The notes beneath the pieces were generated by a model. That model was given only the letters and a program-made list of their open reading frames with translations. It was not told the DNA's origin and searched no databases. Positions 5,774 through 7,123 of a stretch of 7,123 nt of DNA are shown piece by piece (the stretch's first letter is position 1; each line of letters starts with the position of its first letter). Position numbers and translations under genes: made by a program. The DNA lies in contig JBLHUT010000190.1 of the NCBI GenBank assembly GCA_047629975.1, positions 1-7,123 on the forward strand, given 5' to 3'. This DNA is from JBLHUT01 sp047629975 (GTDB lineage: Bacteria; Pseudomonadota; Alphaproteobacteria; Rhodobacterales; Rhodobacteraceae).

Positions 5774-5790
5774 GATATCCGCAGGATATC
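5774..5790. repeat. Perfect inverted repeat GATATCC-GCA-GGATATC
   Basis: Seven bases (5774-5780) are repeated exactly inverted (5784-5790) around GCA, in the 104-base gap between the convergent kinase and queG genes. It could be the second hairpin of a two-part 3' end or a protein-binding dyad; without a T-run it is not a standard terminator. The rest of the gap (5712-5815) shows no gene I can support. Confidence 0.4.
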
Positions 5791-5815
5791 CTCAAGATCG
5801 GCGGGAGCACTGCCC

Positions 5816-6844
5816 TCAAAGTCGCGACAGGGCCCACCGGGCCGCATCCCGCACCGCGGCGTCCTCGTCTTCCAGCAAGGCGCGCGCGTGCCGTGCAAGC
5901 TCCGGTGAATTACTGTTTCCAATTGCATAAAGCACGTTGCGCACAAACCTGTCCCGCCCGATCCGCTTGATCGGGCTGCCAGAGAACCGCGCACGGAACC
6001 CCGCATCATCCAGTGTCACAAGATCCGCCAGATCCGGCGCCTTAAGGTCATCGCGCGCAGCATAGCGCACCTCCGAGGCTTCTTGCGCAAACTTGTTCCA
6101 CGGACAGGCCGCCAGACAATCATCACACCCGTAAATCCGGTTCCCGAGACCGGCCCGCAGGCCCGTATCAACCGGTCCTTTGTGCTCGATGGTCAAATAC
6201 GAAATACACCGGCGCGCATCCAACTGGTACGGAGCCACAAAGGCATTCGTCGGGCAGGCGTCCAGACAGGCACGACAGGACCCGCAGTGATCTACTTCGG
6301 GGGCATCAGGCTCCAACTCAAGCGTCGTGAAAATCGCCCCCAGAAAAATCCAGTTCCCCAACCGTCGGCTCACAAGGTTCGTGTGCTTGCCCTGCCACCC
6401 GAGTCCGGCCTGCTCGGCAAGCGGTTTTTCGGGCACGGGGGCTGTGTCGACAAATACTTTAACCTCGCCGCCGGCCTGCGCAATCATCCACCGTGCCAGC
6501 CGCTTCAGGCGCTTTTTCACGATGTCGTGGTAATCCTTGTTGCGCGCATAAACCGAAATCGTCGCCTGCTGGGGCTGCGACAGGGTAACCAGCGGATCAT
6601 CCTGCGGCGTATAGGGTTCTGCCAGCATGATCACACTGCGCGCTTGGGGCCACAACGCAGTCGGGTCGCCGCGCCAGGTGCTGCGTTCGGCCATCCACGC
6701 CATCTGCCCGTGGTGACCCTCGGCAAGCCATGCTTCAAGATGCGCCGCGACATCCGGCGACACGTCAGGGCGCGTGATCCGCGCCTCGGCAAACCCTTCG
6801 ATCAGGGCCTGTGCCTTGATCGCTTCAGAAATCGAGGTCGGCAT
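5816..6844 (-). CDS. queG: Epoxyqueuosine reductase QueG
   Basis: This 342-residue cobalamin- and iron-sulfur-dependent enzyme reduces epoxyqueuosine to queuosine in tRNA, the last step of queuosine synthesis. V-D-T-A-P-V-P-E-K-P (132-141) contains the conserved catalytic Asp (D133), followed by G-L-G-W-Q-G-K-H-T-N (147-156). Two 4Fe-4S clusters are read from C187, C190, C193 and C197 (C-G-S-C-R-A-C-L-D-A-C-P) and from C213, C240, C243 and C247 (Y-G-C-D-D-C-L-A-A-C-P-W). I-S-Y-L-T-I-E-H (214-221) is a family hallmark. The C-terminal residues 312-340 form a short HEAT-like helical pair used in tRNA binding. I chose ATG at 6844, where family similarity begins; a GTG at 6892 would add 16 atypical residues. 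The start overlaps the upstream GST gene by 20 bp, so the two are probably co-transcribed. It converges on the kinase gene. Confidence 0.95.
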   Translation of the reverse strand: MPTSISEAIKAQALIEGFAEARITRPDVSPDVAAHLEAWLAEGHHGQMAWMAERSTWRGDPTALWPQARSVIMLAEPYTPQDDPLVTLSQPQQATISVYARNKDYHDIVKKRLKRLARWMIAQAGGEVKVFVDTAPVPEKPLAEQAGLGWQGKHTNLVSRRLGNWIFLGAIFTTLELEPDAPEVDHCGSCRACLDACPTNAFVAPYQLDARRCISYLTIEHKGPVDTGLRAGLGNRIYGCDDCLAACPWNKFAQEASEVRYAARDDLKAPDLADLVTLDDAGFRARFSGSPIKRIGRDRFVRNVLYAIGNSNSPELARHARALLEDEDAAVRDAARWALSRL

Positions 6845-7123
6845 ACTGGCTCGATGGTGGAAACCCCGGAACCAGATCGGCCAGAATTCCACGAAACGCA
6901 GGACGGGACTTTATTTTTGCGTACCAGTCTTTGACACTTGGCGAGCGGTTCCAGTCCACATCACTGATATAATCCAGCGCCGAGATATGTGCCGCAGCGG
7001 CAAAATCGGCCATTGTCAACATGTCGCCGGCCAACCAGCGCCGCTCTTCGAGCAACCGCGTCATATAATCCAGATGGTACTTGATCGCCCGCGCGCCTGC
7101 TTTGACATTACGGCTTTCGGGAT
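6825..7123 (-). CDS. Glutathione S-transferase family protein, C-terminal part
   Basis: The gene enters from beyond the right edge and ends with TGA at 6825-6827; about 98 residues are visible, corresponding to the all-helical C-terminal domain. The clearest signature is W-L-A-G-D-M-L-T-M-A-D-F-A-A-A-A-H, the N-capping/hydrophobic-staple segment (S/T-x-A-D) conserved in GSTs. It is followed by a helix with L-D-Y-I, then V-K-D-W-Y-A-K-I-K-S-R-P-A-F-R, the typical last helix of bacterial GSTs. The reading frame stays open upstream of the first visible Met (7062-7064) to the window edge, so that Met is internal. The glutathione-binding thioredoxin-like domain is outside the window, so activity and substrate cannot be judged. 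It overlaps queG by 20 bp, a coupling with no obvious biochemical reason. Confidence 0.88.
   Translation of the reverse strand, partial: PESRNVKAGARAIKYHLDYMTRLLEERRWLAGDMLTMADFAAAAHISALDYISDVDWNRSPSVKDWYAKIKSRPAFRGILADLVPGFPPSSQYADLDF

Noticed and set aside
5590..6009. Minus-strand open frame across the queG 3' end and the intergenic gap
   Set aside because: It overlaps the conserved C-terminal part of queG in another frame and runs antisense into the kinase gene. It is a GC-rich coding shadow without a recognisable domain.
6845..6892. Longer queG start at GTG 6892
   Set aside because: The extra 16 residues are rich in Trp, Phe and His, do not resemble QueG N termini, and lie wholly within the GST coding sequence. 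ATG 6844 fits better.
1..7123. CRISPR arrays, insertion sequences, tRNA or rRNA genes
   Set aside because: I saw no regularly spaced repeats, transposase motifs, terminal inverted repeats or tRNA cloverleaf. The 16S-like segment is a 17-nt complement only, not an rRNA gene fragment.

Overview
The window is about 60% GC and densely packed, with several gene overlaps of 4 to 22 bp. Gene content and protein style point to an alphaproteobacterium of the Rhodobacteraceae (Roseobacter group). This is inferred from the families present and their arrangement; no rRNA or other phylogenetic marker lies in the window.

Layout. Bases 1-1990 (+) hold the end of an MFS transporter of the UMF1/Atg22-like type, a secreted murein endopeptidase (mepA) and a membrane-anchored phytase/esterase-like beta-propeller protein. 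All three overlap, so they probably form one transcription unit. Bases 1991-2131 form a 141-base leader whose 3' part (about 2092-2120) folds by eye into a preQ1-I type riboswitch aptamer. It lies directly before a YhhQ/VUT-family queuosine-precursor transporter (2132-2761). Bases 2762-3068 contain no conventional gene. They hold a compact transcript-like unit: an extreme Shine-Dalgarno sequence with 17 nt of complementarity to the 16S rRNA 3' end, an 18-codon ORF, pairing segments and a strong intrinsic terminator. Bases 3069-5711 (+) form a translationally coupled three-gene operon: the ribosome-rescue hydrolase arfB, a class-III PLP enzyme closely resembling the ethanolamine-phosphate/phosphohydroxylysine phospho-lyases, and an APH-fold small-molecule kinase. 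On the minus strand, convergent with this operon, lie queG (epoxyqueuosine reductase, 5816-6844) and, upstream of it, the 3' part of a glutathione S-transferase gene (6825-7123).

How the genes work together. Two loci concern the modified tRNA nucleoside queuosine: precursor import (yhhQ, apparently under preQ1 control) and the last biosynthetic step (queG). The kinase and PLP enzyme suggest a two-step route in which a hydroxylated amine or amino acid is phosphorylated and phosphate is then eliminated. ArfB and the 16S-complementary small transcript both relate to ribosome function, but a functional link between them is only a hypothesis.

The most notable elements are non-coding: the preQ1-I-like aptamer in a probable alphaproteobacterium, and the small 16S-complementary transcript with its 18-residue ORF.
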